From the NCBI RefSeq assembly GCF_001424025.1, contig NZ_LMPZ01000003.1:1-64000 (forward strand): a stretch of DNA of 64,000 nucleotides, written 5' to 3'. Below, piece by piece: positions 18,157 through 26,125 of the stretch. Position numbers and translations under genes: made by a program. The stretch's first letter is position 1. Every line of letters starts with the position of its first letter. The stretch is from Brevundimonas sp. Leaf363. GTDB lineage: Bacteria > Pseudomonadota > Alphaproteobacteria > Caulobacterales > Caulobacteraceae. The notes beneath the pieces were generated by a model. It was not told the origin of the DNA, ran no database searches, and saw nothing but the letters and a program-made list of their open reading frames with translations.

Positions 18157-18232
18157 TGGTGCCTGGGGGCGGGTTCGAACCACCGACACGCGGATTTTCA
18201 ATCCGCTGCTCTACCAACTGAGCTACCCAGGC
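18157..18232 (-). tRNA. tRNA-Phe (anticodon GAA)
   Basis: The reverse complement starts GCCTGGGTAGCTCAG and ends CCCCCAGGCACCA. The anticodon loop TTGAAAA gives anticodon GAA, and the T-arm is GGTTCGAAC. CCA is encoded. Confidence 0.97.
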
Positions 18233-18306
18233 AAGCCGCCGCCCGTTCGGGAGCGGGGTCCATAGCCGAGGTCATCCGGGGTGTCCAGCGGGTGATGACC
18301 CTTCCG

Positions 18307-18453
18307 CCTTCCCTTCATGGGTAGGGCAGGCCCCGAAGGCGGCGGGGTGGGGCTTGAGCGGGCATTCACCGCCCCAAAAGCAAAAGCCCGGGGACATCCT
18401 TTCGGACCCCGCCCGGGCTGACGTCGTTCGCCGTCCCTCCCATGAAGGGGGAG
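18307..18453. repeat. Palindromic intergenic repeat, family A, copy 2
   Basis: Arms TTCCCTTCATGGGTAGGG and CCCTCCCATGAAGGGGGAG with an inner GGGTGGGG / CCCCGCCCGGG pair and a loop carrying AAAAGCAAAAGCCCGGG. It lies between tRNA-Phe and yacG. Confidence 0.82.
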
Positions 18454-18460
18454 GCCCGCC

Positions 18461-18622
18461 CTACTCCCGCTCTTCCGGCGCCTGCTCGTCCGCCGGCTCG
18501 CCCGGCAGCACATAGCCCCCGCTCAGCCAGCGCTGCAGATCCACATCGGCGCAGCGGCGCGAACAGAAGGGCCGGTGTTCCGGCGTGGTCTCGTTCTTCT
18601 TGCAGATGGGACAGGTGGCCAT
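18461..18622 (-). CDS. yacG: YacG, zinc-binding DNA gyrase inhibitor
   Basis: A 53-residue protein with a complete zinc finger: Cys4, Cys7, Cys20 and Cys24 in MATCPICKKN and HRPFCSRRC. This matches YacG, which in E. coli binds GyrB and inhibits gyrase. The C-terminal tail is acidic (DEQAPEERE). The start at 18622 follows the RNase gene stop by one base (TGA C ATG), indicating translational coupling; longer in-frame starts would overlap the RNase gene and lack family similarity. It is the last gene of the murA-to-yacG housekeeping run. Confidence 0.92.
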   Translation of the reverse strand: MATCPICKKNETTPEHRPFCSRRCADVDLQRWLSGGYVLPGEPADEQAPEERE

Positions 18623-18623
18623 G

Positions 18624-19637
18624 TCAGCCCATGTCGATGCGGAAGCGCCCGACCGCAAGGGCCGGGTCCGCCGTGACGGCCGCGCGCGGTCCCAGACGGG
18701 CGGCCAGCGGCGCGATGCGCTCCAGATCGGCGGACGCACACGCCAGGGTCACGCGCGGCGTGGCCGTGTCGGACAGAATCGCCTGCCTCAGCCGCCGCAC
18801 CGCCTCGATCGCCCGCGTCATCGCCGGATCGGCGCCCAGCACCTCTTCCACCGGCGTCTGCGTCCACGGCAGGCTCAGCTGCAGCACGCCGAACCGGCTC
18901 AGCGGCCCGAACGCGGCCCCCGGTTCGGTGAAGGCCGCGCGCGCCTCCCTCAGAATCACCTCGCCGTTCAGCCCGGCCCCGACCAGATCGATCGCCACCA
19001 GCCCGCCCCAGCCCTTCAGCCGGATCAGGCGAGCGGCCTGCGCCATCCCCTCGCGATTCGCGGCCGCACGACCCTTGCCGGCGTCCCGTCCGGCCATGGC
19101 GGCGAAGTCGATGTCCACTGCCACCATCGCCCGGGTCCGCTCGACCGCCAGATCCAGCGCCCATGACGCAAAAACGGTCGTCGTCGCCCGCGCCTCTTCC
19201 TCGGCCTCCAGGCTGGCGGCGATGGCGTCGCGTCCGGTCTGGATCTCGGCGCCCGGCGCGATCGTCGCCAGCCGCGTCGCCACATCGGGCCCGGCCGCCA
19301 GCAGGCGCGGCGTCCCCTCCCCGGCCTCCAGCCGTTTCAGCGTCGGCCCCTTGCCGGCGCGCGGCTCGGCCGTGATCTCGACCTCGATCCGGTCGCCCTG
19401 TTTCACCGCCTTGCCGGGCAGGAAGCCGAACGGCTCACCCGCGCCCAGATCGACGAAGGCCGCGCCGAACGCCGGCTCCACCGCCGCCACGCGCCCGGCG
19501 CAGCGCGCGCCCAGCCGGTGCTGGGGCGTCGCGTCCTCACGATGAATGATCAGGCGCTCATACCGCCCGCCGCGCGCCACGATCCCGCGCGTCTCGCCCG
19601 GCGTGTCGTCGAGGAAGACCTCGACCAACCCGTTCAC
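18624..19637 (-). CDS. Ribonuclease E/G family protein (short RNase G-like)
   Basis: A 337-residue protein of the RNase E/G family but much shorter than RNase E (over 900) or RNase G (about 490). The N-terminal part has an S1-like oligonucleotide-binding region (GARCAGRVAAVEPAFGAAFVDLG), and two candidate catalytic aspartates occur in MVAVDIDFAAM (about 191-201) and GGLVAIDLVG. No Zn-link cysteines or C-terminal degradosome scaffold are seen. It overlaps maf by 4 bp and is followed by yacG after one base; the maf-rng-yacG order is conserved in alphaproteobacteria. It probably processes rRNA or mRNA, but activity of the shortened form is not proven. Confidence 0.82.
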   Translation of the reverse strand: MNGLVEVFLDDTPGETRGIVARGGRYERLIIHREDATPQHRLGARCAGRVAAVEPAFGAAFVDLGAGEPFGFLPGKAVKQGDRIEVEITAEPRAGKGPTLKRLEAGEGTPRLLAAGPDVATRLATIAPGAEIQTGRDAIAASLEAEEEARATTTVFASWALDLAVERTRAMVAVDIDFAAMAGRDAGKGRAAANREGMAQAARLIRLKGWGGLVAIDLVGAGLNGEVILREARAAFTEPGAAFGPLSRFGVLQLSLPWTQTPVEEVLGADPAMTRAIEAVRRLRQAILSDTATPRVTLACASADLERIAPLAARLGPRAAVTADPALAVGRFRIDMG

Positions 19638-20209
19638 CGCGTCCAGCCCGCGCCGGTCAGCAGATTGACGGCCTCGAACAGCGGCAGGCCCATCACCGAT
19701 GGATGGCTGCCGACGATGCGCGTGACAAAGGCGCCCGCCGGCCCCTGGATGCCGTAACCCCCCGCCTTGCCGCGCCAGTCGCCGGAGGCGACATAGGCGG
19801 CGATCTCGGCGTCGGACAGCACCTTGAACGACACGCGCGTCTCGTTGACCCGCGTGGCGATCCGGTCGCCCCGCGCCACGGCCACGCCGGTGTAGACCCG
19901 GTGTCCCCGACCCGACAGCAGCCGCAGGAAGCGCTCGGCCTCCGTCTCGTCCGCCGCCTTTTCCAGGAACCGCCGCCCGACCGACACCACCGTATCGGCG
20001 GCCAGCACGACAGCGTCCGGCGCGCGCGCGGCGACGGTCAGCGCCTTCGTCCGCGCCAGCCGTTCGGCCAGGCGCGGCGGCGTCTCGCCCTTCAGGGGCG
20101 TCTCGTCGATATCGGCGGGATCGATGCGGTCGGGCGTGATCCCGACCTGCGCCAGCAGTTCGATGCGGCGCGGGCTGGCCGAAGCCAGCACCAGTTCAGG
20201 ACGGCTCAT
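19634..20209 (-). CDS. maf: Maf family nucleoside triphosphate pyrophosphatase
   Basis: A 191-residue house-cleaning pyrophosphatase that hydrolyses non-canonical NTPs (dTTP/UTP or methylated nucleotides). The opening LVLASASPRRIELLAQVGI is the substrate-binding motif. The catalytic VVLAADTVVSVGRRFLEKA and LSGRGHRVYTGVAV follow, and the conserved GKAGGYGIQG loop is near the C-terminus. It overlaps the downstream RNase gene by 4 bp (ATGA) and lies 13 nt after infA. Which Maf subclass (YhdE or YceF) is not decided here. Confidence 0.93.
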   Translation of the reverse strand: MSRPELVLASASPRRIELLAQVGITPDRIDPADIDETPLKGETPPRLAERLARTKALTVAARAPDAVVLAADTVVSVGRRFLEKAADETEAERFLRLLSGRGHRVYTGVAVARGDRIATRVNETRVSFKVLSDAEIAAYVASGDWRGKAGGYGIQGPAGAFVTRIVGSHPSVMGLPLFEAVNLLTGAGWTR

Positions 20210-20222
20210 CGCGAGCCCGCCC

Positions 20223-20441
20223 TTACTTGAAGCGATAGGTGATGCGACCCTTGGTCAGATCGTACGGCGTCATCTCGACCAGGACCTTGTCGCCGGCCAG
20301 CACGCGGATGCGGTTCTTGCGCATCTTGCCCGCCGTGTGGGCGATGATCTCGTGGTCGTTCTCGAGCGTCACCCGGAAGGTGGCGTTCGGCAGCAGTTCG
20401 CTGACCGTACCGGGAAACTCGAGCAGTTCTTCCTTAGCCAT
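20223..20441 (-). CDS. infA: Translation initiation factor IF-1
   Basis: A 72-residue OB-fold protein that binds the 30S A site during initiation. The sequence from [19 protein letters not shown] to [12 protein letters not shown] matches IF-1 over its full length. The start at 20441 is fixed by homology; the longer in-frame reading adds only non-homologous sequence. It lies between the repeat-bearing gap after the UPF0262 gene and maf, in the usual alphaproteobacterial infA-maf-rng-yacG order. Confidence 0.98.
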   Translation of the reverse strand: MAKEELLEFPGTVSELLPNATFRVTLENDHEIIAHTAGKMRKNRIRVLAGDKVLVEMTPYDLTKGRITYRFK

Positions 20442-20566
20442 GCGGCCTCTCGCGCCCTTGAAAACAGCATACGGCCCGCGCCGGGCGTGGGCGAGGGCCG
20501 TGAGTGGCGGGCCTAATGCCCGAAAACGCGCGGATAGTCGAGAGAAGCGGCGTTCTCCCCCTGCTT

Positions 20567-20690
20567 CGTCATTCCGGGGCTGCGCAGCAGAACCCGGAAC
20601 CCAGGGGATCACGCCGGACCCAGGCTATCTCGGCGCTCGCACCTGGTCACCTGGGTTCCGGGTTCGCTCTGCGAGCGCCCCGGATGGCGG
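20567..20690. repeat. Palindromic intergenic repeat, family B, copy 6
   Basis: Left arm CGTCATTCCGGGGCTGCGCAG, core GAACCCAGGGGATCACGC, right arm CTGGGTTCCGGGTTCGCTCTG and GCGCCCCGGATGGCG. It fills the UPF0262-infA gap, where other alphaproteobacteria often have a low-molecular-weight phosphatase gene. Confidence 0.86.
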
Positions 20691-20701
20691 CGGAGGTGGT
20701 T

Positions 20702-21166
20702 CTATCCCCGCCGGTACAGCGCGCAGATCAGCGTAAACAGCCGCCGCGCCGTCTCGTGGTCGATGGCGATCTTGCCGTCCAGGCGCGCCTTCAGCAGGTC
20801 GGCGCCTTCGTTGTGCAGGCCGCGCCGGCCCATGTCGACCGCCTCGATCTTGGAGGCGTCCACGCCGCGCAGCACCTCGTTATAGCTGTCGCAGATCATC
20901 AGATAGTCGCGCAGCACGCCCTTCAGCGGCGTCAGTGACAGCACGTGCGTCCGCGCCAGCTGCGGCCCGCTCACCTCGAACACCAGCCGGCTGTCCGACT
21001 GCGACAGCTTCAGCGCATAGGGGCCGCCCGCCGCCTCGATCGGCTCGAACACGTTCTTTTCGACCAGGTCGAAGATCGCCACCCGCCGCTCGTGCTCGGC
21101 CTCCGCCGTCCCGGCCGGCAGGGTCGCCGAATCGATCTCGACCGAGGCCAGGCGGTGGGTGCTCAC
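20702..21166 (-). CDS. UPF0262 family protein
   Basis: A 154-residue soluble protein matching the alphaproteobacterial UPF0262 family, with the typical [12 protein letters not shown] start, KNVFEPIEA, LKLSQSDSRLVFEV and LTPLKGVLRDYLMICDSY segments. Its start overlaps the end of the DUF2948 gene by 4 bp, so it is translationally coupled. The family is of unknown function and normally sits near hisD and murA. Confidence 0.87.
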   Translation of the reverse strand: MSTHRLASVEIDSATLPAGTAEAEHERRVAIFDLVEKNVFEPIEAAGGPYALKLSQSDSRLVFEVSGPQLARTHVLSLTPLKGVLRDYLMICDSYNEVLRGVDASKIEAVDMGRRGLHNEGADLLKARLDGKIAIDHETARRLFTLICALYRRG

Positions 21167-21666
21167 GGCTGCTCGCCTCTCGGTTCGTCATCATGCGCCG
21201 GCTCGCCCGACGCCGGCCACCGCTCCGACAGGTCCACCAGCACGGCGTCCAGGCACTCCACCCGGATGCGCATGTCGCCCCCGCCGGCGAACATCAGGAT
21301 CACGTCCCCGCCCGGCGCCTCGCCCGGCTGGAACCCCACCGCCAGCAGCAGCAGCGGCGCGTCCGGCGCGCGCGGCAGATCGCGGCTCTGCACCGCCTCG
21401 ACGTCGCCGAACTGCAACGCCGAGCGCACCCGCTCGCCCCCGCATTCCCAGCAGAACCGGCTCAGCGTCACCGTCACCCGCCGCGACGCCTTCTCCCAGC
21501 GGATGTCCACCGGCCGCAGGATCGCGTCCTGCAGCGCCGCCGAGATGATCTGCAGGTCCTCGCCATCCTCGGCCAGCAGGCGCAGCGGGTCGGACGGAAC
21601 CACGTGCCCCGTGATCTCCAGCATCTCGTCCGGCAGCACCTCTTCGGATCGGGCCTCAGTGCTCAT
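21163..21666 (-). CDS. DUF2948 family protein
   Basis: A 167-residue soluble protein with the DUF2948 signature [20 protein letters not shown] near the N-terminus, then VTLSRFCWE. The start at 21666 (MSTEARSEE) gives an 11-bp overlap with the end of murA; the longer in-frame start would lie well inside murA. Function is unknown. In relatives this gene lies between murA and hisD; here it runs directly into the UPF0262 gene with a 4-bp overlap. Confidence 0.8.
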   Translation of the reverse strand: MSTEARSEEVLPDEMLEITGHVVPSDPLRLLAEDGEDLQIISAALQDAILRPVDIRWEKASRRVTVTLSRFCWECGGERVRSALQFGDVEAVQSRDLPRAPDAPLLLLAVGFQPGEAPGGDVILMFAGGGDMRIRVECLDAVLVDLSERWPASGEPAHDDEPRGEQP

Positions 21667-22945
21667 CAGCCGCGCCCCTGATGCGCCGTATCCGGGCCCC
21701 GCAGGCGCCCAGCTTCTCTTCCAGCCGCTCGAACCCACGATCCAGGTGATAGACCCGGCCCACCGTCGTCTCGCCCTCGGCGACCAGACCGGCCATGATC
21801 AGGCTCATCGACGCGCGCAGGTCCGTCGCCATCACCGGCGCGGCCTTCAGCGTCTCGACCCCGTGCACCCGCGCCTCGTTGCCGTGCACCTCGATGTGCG
21901 CCCCCAGGCGCGCCAGCTCCGGCACGTGCATGAACCGGTTCTCGAAGATCGTCTCCCGCACCACCGATTCGCCCTCGGCCACCGTCATCAGCGCCATGAA
22001 CTGCGCCTGCAGGTCGGTGGCGAAGCCGGGATAGACCTCGGTGGTGATGTCCACGGCCTTCAGCCGCCTGACGGGATCGCGCCGCACGATGACGTCCTGG
22101 CCGTCGATCTCGATCTCGACGCCGGCCTCGATCATCTTGTCGGTCAGGGCGGCGATCAGCTCGGGCCGTCCCTTGGTCAGCCGCACCTCGCCCCCCGCCA
22201 TGGCGGCGGCGACGGCGTAGCTGCCCATCTCGATCCGGTCCGGGATCACCGACCACGTTCCGCCGTTCAGCCGCTCGACCCCATGGATCGTCAGCTCGTC
22301 GGTATCCAGCCCCTCGATCCGCGCGCCCATCATCGTCAGGCACTGCACCAGATCGCCGATCTCCGGCTCGCGCGCGGCGCGCTTCAGCACCGTCGTCCCC
22401 TTGGCCAGGGTCGCGGCCATCAGGGTGTGCTCGGTCGCCCCGACCGAGACGAACGGAAACTCGATCACCGCCCCGCGCAGCCCGCCCGGCGCCGTGGCCG
22501 AAACATAGCCCTCGTCCAGCTCGATCATCGCGCCCAGGCGCGTCAGGGCGTCGATGTGCAGGTCGACCGGCCGCGCCCCGATGGTGCATCCGCCCGGCAG
22601 CGACACCTTGGCGTGCCCCGTGCGCGCCAGCAGCGGCCCCAGCACGTTGAAGCTGGCCCGCATCTGCCGCACCAGGTCATAGGGGGCGAAGGTCGAGGTG
22701 ATGTCGCCGGCGTCGAACAGCGTCTCCTGCCCGTCCTCGCCGTGCCCTTCCGTCACCGACACTCCAAAGTGCCGCAGCAGTTCGCCCAGGAACCGGGTGT
22801 CCGCCAGGCGCGGCATGTTCGTCAGCCGCAAGGGCTGATCCGTCAGGATCGACGCCGCCATCAGCTTGATGGCGGAATTCTTGGCGCCGCTGACCGGAAT
22901 GCTTCCGTTCAGCCGGGCGCCGCCTTCGATGGCGATGCTGTCCAT
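21656..22945 (-). CDS. murA: UDP-N-acetylglucosamine 1-carboxyvinyltransferase
   Basis: A 429-residue EPSP-synthase-fold enzyme that transfers enolpyruvate from PEP to UDP-GlcNAc, the first committed step of peptidoglycan synthesis in the cytoplasm. The start [25 protein letters not shown] is the standard MurA N-terminus. The fosfomycin-target cysteine is present in [16 protein letters not shown] (near residue 125), so it is the Cys form. The ending [21 protein letters not shown] is also typical. It is the first gene of a tightly overlapping murA-DUF2948-UPF0262 set. Length and motifs are complete. Confidence 0.97.
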   Translation of the reverse strand: MDSIAIEGGARLNGSIPVSGAKNSAIKLMAASILTDQPLRLTNMPRLADTRFLGELLRHFGVSVTEGHGEDGQETLFDAGDITSTFAPYDLVRQMRASFNVLGPLLARTGHAKVSLPGGCTIGARPVDLHIDALTRLGAMIELDEGYVSATAPGGLRGAVIEFPFVSVGATEHTLMAATLAKGTTVLKRAAREPEIGDLVQCLTMMGARIEGLDTDELTIHGVERLNGGTWSVIPDRIEMGSYAVAAAMAGGEVRLTKGRPELIAALTDKMIEAGVEIEIDGQDVIVRRDPVRRLKAVDITTEVYPGFATDLQAQFMALMTVAEGESVVRETIFENRFMHVPELARLGAHIEVHGNEARVHGVETLKAAPVMATDLRASMSLIMAGLVAEGETTVGRVYHLDRGFERLEEKLGACGARIRRIRGAADEH

Positions 22946-23055
22946 GACGTCCTTGAGGGTCCGGCGTCGCGTCGCCGGGCCGGTTATCTAGCAAGCCTGC
23001 CCCCACGGACGAAAGGGTGCATGCGGTCGCTGTAATGGGGGTTGATCCCCCGCCT

Positions 23056-23179
23056 CGTCATTCCGGGGATGCGCAGCAGAACCCGGAACCCAGGTGATCG
23101 CGCTCGACCTTGGCTGCATCCACCCCTGCACCCCATCCCCTGGGTCCCGGGTTCGCTCTGCGAGCGCCCCGGGATGACG
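23056..23179. repeat. Palindromic intergenic repeat, family B, copy 7
   Basis: Left arm CGTCATTCCGGGGATGCGCAG, core GGAACCCAGGTGATCGCGC, right arm CCCTGGGTCCCGGGTTCGC and GCCCCGGGATGACG. It lies between murA and the small gene at 23204. Confidence 0.86.
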
Positions 23180-23203
23180 GGGCGGTCAATGCTTAGGAGA
23201 GGA

Positions 23204-23371
23204 TCAGTTCTTCTCCGGCCCGACCCGCCCGACCTTCCGGCGCCGCAGATTCTCCCGCAGCGCCGCGGCCAGCCGTTCAGCCCTCGCCTTGCGTTCGGCG
23301 TCCCGCACCGGCTGGGGCCGCGATGACGGCGGGGCGGCCGGCTCGGAAGGATCGGAGGGTTCTTCGGACAT
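23204..23371 (-). CDS. Small conserved-looking basic protein
   Basis: A 55-residue protein, MSEEPSDPSEPAAPPSS then a basic helix ending RAERLAAALRENLRRRK. The C-terminal ALRENLRRRK pattern is one I recall from short alphaproteobacterial proteins encoded near murA, which supports it being a real gene. No membrane segment or known domain. The internal ATG at 23371 was preferred over the longer in-frame start. Function unknown. Confidence 0.55.
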   Translation of the reverse strand: MSEEPSDPSEPAAPPSSRPQPVRDAERKARAERLAAALRENLRRRKVGRVGPEKN

Positions 23372-23470
23372 CGCCGTCACATGACCCCGCCCAAAGGATT
23401 TATTCAAGCGTGCGAAACGGGGCTTCCCCCGACCCGGACCTTTGGCTATACGGCCGCTTCCTCAGATTCC

Positions 23471-23545
<75 letters not shown>

Positions 23546-23554
23546 TCTGAAACG

Positions 23555-23586
23555 AAAAGGCCCGGCGCATCGCGTCGGGCCTTTTT
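23555..23586 (+). terminator. Rho-independent terminator of tRNA-Thr
   Basis: The stem AAAAGGCCCG / CGGGCCTTTT encloses a loop and is followed by TTTTTGC on the plus strand. The A-rich 5' flank means it might also terminate the minus strand. Confidence 0.85.
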
Positions 23587-23598
23587 GCTTCGTCGGCT

Positions 23599-24105
23599 TC
23601 AGTCCTCGTCGTCGGCGTTCCAGCGGAAGCTGGCGCTGGCCGAGCGGCGGCTCTCGCCGATCCCGAACGGACTGGCGTAGCCGTAGCCATATCCCGGTCC
23701 GCCCCGGCCATAGCCGTCGTAGTAGCCGTAGCCGTAGTCGTTCTTGCTCTCGCTGTAGCTCAGGCCCAGCCGGGCGTTCTCGCCGATCGGCAGGGAGACG
23801 GCCGCGCCATAGGTGCGATAGCCGCCGGTGCCGATGCCCGCCTCGACCCAGCCGTGCATCTTTCGATCATCGACCGGGCGCTCCGCCGTCTCGATGAAGG
23901 TCGGGCGGTCGCTGTTGCGGGCGGCGATCCAGCGGTCGATCTGCTCGGCCGTCGTCAGGTTGTGCGGCTGGGCGTCGCTGGCCGTAGGCGTGGCGCCCAC
24001 GGCCTCGGCCGGCGCGACCATGGCTTCGGCCACCGCCGAATCACGCGGCGCGGTCGAAACGACCTCGTCCGTCAGGGCCAGGGTCATGGCGAAAGCGAGC
24101 ATCAT
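23599..24105 (-). CDS. Hypothetical secreted Gly/Tyr-rich protein
   Basis: A 168-residue protein with a hydrophobic N-terminus (MMLAFAMTLAL) that may be a short signal peptide. An Ala-rich segment follows, then HNLTTAEQIDRWIAARNSDRPTF. The C-terminal half has alternating strand-like segments (VEAGIGTGGYRTYGAAVSLP, ARLGLSYSES, SASASFRWN) separated by a Gly/Tyr-rich loop of repeated YGYGYYDGYG type. This could be a small outer-membrane or cell-surface beta structure. I do not recognise a family. It converges on tRNA-Thr and its terminator. Confidence 0.6.
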   Translation of the reverse strand: MMLAFAMTLALTDEVVSTAPRDSAVAEAMVAPAEAVGATPTASDAQPHNLTTAEQIDRWIAARNSDRPTFIETAERPVDDRKMHGWVEAGIGTGGYRTYGAAVSLPIGENARLGLSYSESKNDYGYGYYDGYGRGGPGYGYGYASPFGIGESRRSASASFRWNADDED

Positions 24106-24188
24106 GCCGAAATCCTCCGAAGGTGCAGTCTACGCCCGATTGCGGCGAGCGTCAGGCGGTATGATTTCATCACCCTCACCCTTCAGGA

Positions 24189-24680
24189 TCACGCCACCCC
24201 GTCCCCGCGCCCCAGCGGGTCAGGCAGCGGCGATCCTTCCGGCACGAAGCTCAACGCCACCGAGTTGATGCAGTAGCGCAGGCCCGTCGGCGGCGGCCCG
24301 TCCGGGAACACGTGTCCCTGGTGCCCGCCGCACCGCGCGCACACCGTCTCGGTCCGCACCATGCCGTAGGAACGGTCGACGATGGCCGTGACGTGCGCCT
24401 CGTCCACCGGCTGGGTGAAGCTGGGCCATCCGGTGCCGCTCTCGAACTTGGTCCCCTGCTTGAACAACGGCAGGCCGCACTCGCGGCAGCAGAACACCCC
24501 CGCGCGCTTCTCGCCCAGCAGCACGCCGCAGAACGGCGCCTCGGTGCCGTGGCTCAGCAGGACGCGCTTCTCCTCGGCGTTCAGGTCCGCCTCCAGCGCC
24601 ACACGCTGGCTCTCGGACGGCGGCGTCAGGTCATAGCCGGACGGGGAACGCAGGGTCGGATCGGTTTGGGTGTCGGTCAT
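24189..24680 (-). CDS. msrB: Peptide-methionine (R)-S-oxide reductase MsrB
   Basis: A 163-residue repair enzyme that reduces methionine-R-sulfoxide in proteins with thioredoxin. Structural zinc is coordinated by CRECG and CARCGG (two CxxC pairs), FESGTGWPSF is the substrate pocket, and the catalytic cysteine lies in RYCINSVAL near the C-terminus. The start MTDTQTDPTL was chosen because the upstream in-frame reading runs into palindromic repeat DNA. It has no signal peptide, so it is cytoplasmic. No msrA partner is in the window. Confidence 0.95.
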   Translation of the reverse strand: MTDTQTDPTLRSPSGYDLTPPSESQRVALEADLNAEEKRVLLSHGTEAPFCGVLLGEKRAGVFCCRECGLPLFKQGTKFESGTGWPSFTQPVDEAHVTAIVDRSYGMVRTETVCARCGGHQGHVFPDGPPPTGLRYCINSVALSFVPEGSPLPDPLGRGDGVA

Positions 24681-24725
24681 GAGAGGGAAATAGGAAGCGG
24701 AGGGCCCAGGTTCCAGCGCCACCGT

Positions 24726-24790
24726 CTCCCTCCCCTTCATGGGGAGGGACAGCGGCGAAGCCGCAGGGTGGGGCTCGAGAGGGCATCCCC
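24726..24790. repeat. Half of a family A palindromic repeat, copy 3 (truncated)
   Basis: Only the left arm is present (CTCCCTCCCCTTCATGGGGAGGG, GGGTGGGGCTCGAGAGGGCATCC). A family B repeat follows after about 7 bases and no right arm is found. Confidence 0.8.
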
Positions 24791-24797
24791 ACCACTC

Positions 24798-24922
24798 TCG
24801 TCATTCCGGGGCTGCGCAGCAGAACCCGGAACCCAGGGGATCACGCTGAACTTGGCGACGTCATCCCTAGCGCCCCGTCACCTGGGTCCCGGGTTCGCTC
24901 TTCGAGCGCCCCGGAATGACGG
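24798..24922. repeat. Palindromic intergenic repeat, family B, copy 8
   Basis: Left arm CTCGTCATTCCGGGGCTGCGC, core GGAACCCAGGGGATCACGC, right arm CCTGGGTCCCGGGTTCGCTC and GCCCCGGAATGACG. It directly abuts the half family A element, in the gap between msrB and the DUF808 gene. Confidence 0.88.
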
Positions 24923-24934
24923 TCAGGGTCGGCC

Positions 24935-25873
24935 CTACCCCTTCTTCCGCACCACCTTGCCGAGCGCGTGTACCTCCGCCGCCAGCACCGCCCCGACCGC
25001 GACCCCCAGCAGCGCCGACGCCAGCGCCGTGGTCAGCCACCCTGTCACTGGCCCGAACCACCCCGTCGCCCCCGCGACAGCGTGGGCCATATGCTCCACC
25101 GGCTCGGCCGGCCACGCCAGCCCCAGCGTATGCGTTCCGTGCAGCAGGATTCCCCCGCCGACCCACAGCATGGCGCCGGTCCCGATGACGCTCAGCGACG
25201 ACAGCACGATCGGCATCCCCTTCACCAGCAACCGGCCCACGGTCTTGCTGACCTTGGACGACCGCTTCGCCATATGCAGGCCGATGTCGTCCATCTTCAC
25301 GATCAGACCGACCGCTCCATAGACGACCACCGTCATGATCAGGCCGACCACGATCAGAACGCCCGCCTGCGTCAGCAAGGGTTCGCGCGCAACGTCGTTC
25401 AGCGCGATGGTCATGATCTCGGCCGACAGGATCAGGTCGGTCCGCACGGCGCCCGAGATGGTCGCGGCCTCGATGGCGGCCGGGTCGTCGGTCGTCACGA
25501 CCGCTTCCTCGTGGTGGTCGCCGAACGCCTCCATCAGCTTCTCGGCGCCTTCGAAACACAGATAGGCGCCGCCGCACATCAGGATCGGCGTGATGGCCCA
25601 GGGCGCGAACGCCGTCAGCAACAGGGCCGCGGGCAGGATGAAGATCAGCTTGTTTCGCACCGATCCGGCGGCGATCCGTCCGATGATCGGCAGTTCGCGG
25701 CTGGGCGACAGGCCGGTGACGTACTTCGGCGTCACCGCCGCATCGTCGATCACCACCCCCGCCGCCTTGGTCGCCGCCTTCCCGGACGCCGCCCCCACGT
25801 CGTCGATCGACGCCGCCGCCAGCTTGGCGATTCCCGCCACGTCATCCAGAAGCGCGATCAGACCAGACGGCAT
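24935..25873 (-). CDS. DUF808 (YedI-like) inner-membrane protein
   Basis: A 312-residue protein matching the DUF808/YedI family: MPSGLIALLDDVAGIAKLAA is the usual start, then KYVTGLSPSRELPIIGRIA, SVRNKLIFILPAALLL and GGAYLCFEGAEK. Four or more membrane helices follow, with LSAEIMTIALNDV between the second and third. The start at 25873 has GGAACCTCC (AGGTTCC) upstream and removes a non-homologous repeat-derived extension. The family is of unknown function. Confidence 0.88.
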   Translation of the reverse strand: MPSGLIALLDDVAGIAKLAAASIDDVGAASGKAATKAAGVVIDDAAVTPKYVTGLSPSRELPIIGRIAAGSVRNKLIFILPAALLLTAFAPWAITPILMCGGAYLCFEGAEKLMEAFGDHHEEAVVTTDDPAAIEAATISGAVRTDLILSAEIMTIALNDVAREPLLTQAGVLIVVGLIMTVVVYGAVGLIVKMDDIGLHMAKRSSKVSKTVGRLLVKGMPIVLSSLSVIGTGAMLWVGGGILLHGTHTLGLAWPAEPVEHMAHAVAGATGWFGPVTGWLTTALASALLGVAVGAVLAAEVHALGKVVRKKG

Positions 25874-25938
25874 GGAGGTTCCTTGGGTTAGGCCCTGCCA
25901 TGCGGTGAAGGGGCTAACGGGGTCAAGGGCGCCGCACC

Positions 25939-26112
25939 TCTCCCTCCCCTTCATGGGGAGGGCAGACCGCGAAGCGGTCGAGGGTGGGGTCCGAAAGGAC
26001 ATCCACCACGCCACAGGGGCCGACCCCCATAAGAAAAGCCCGGGTGGATGTCCTCTCGGACCCCACCCGGGCTCACTTCGTTCGCCGTCCCTCCCCATGA
26101 AGGGGAGGGAGA
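25939..26112. repeat. Palindromic intergenic repeat, family A, copy 4 (complete)
   Basis: Outer arms TCTCCCTCCCCTTCATGGGG and CCCCATGAAGGGGAGGGAGA form a near-perfect 24-bp inverted pair. Inner pairs are GGGTGGGGTCCGAAAGGACATCCACC / GGTGGATGTCCTCTCGGACCCCACCC, and AAGAAAAGCCCGGG lies in the loop. This is the best-preserved family A copy; it separates the DUF808 and S41-like genes. Confidence 0.92.
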
Positions 26113-26125
26113 AAGCGCCCCTTGC

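Noticed and set aside
20945-23035. Long plus-strand open frame of about 700 codons across the murA region.
   Set aside because: It is antisense to murA, DUF2948 and UPF0262; the composition (His, Arg, Gln-rich) is that of a high-GC shadow frame.
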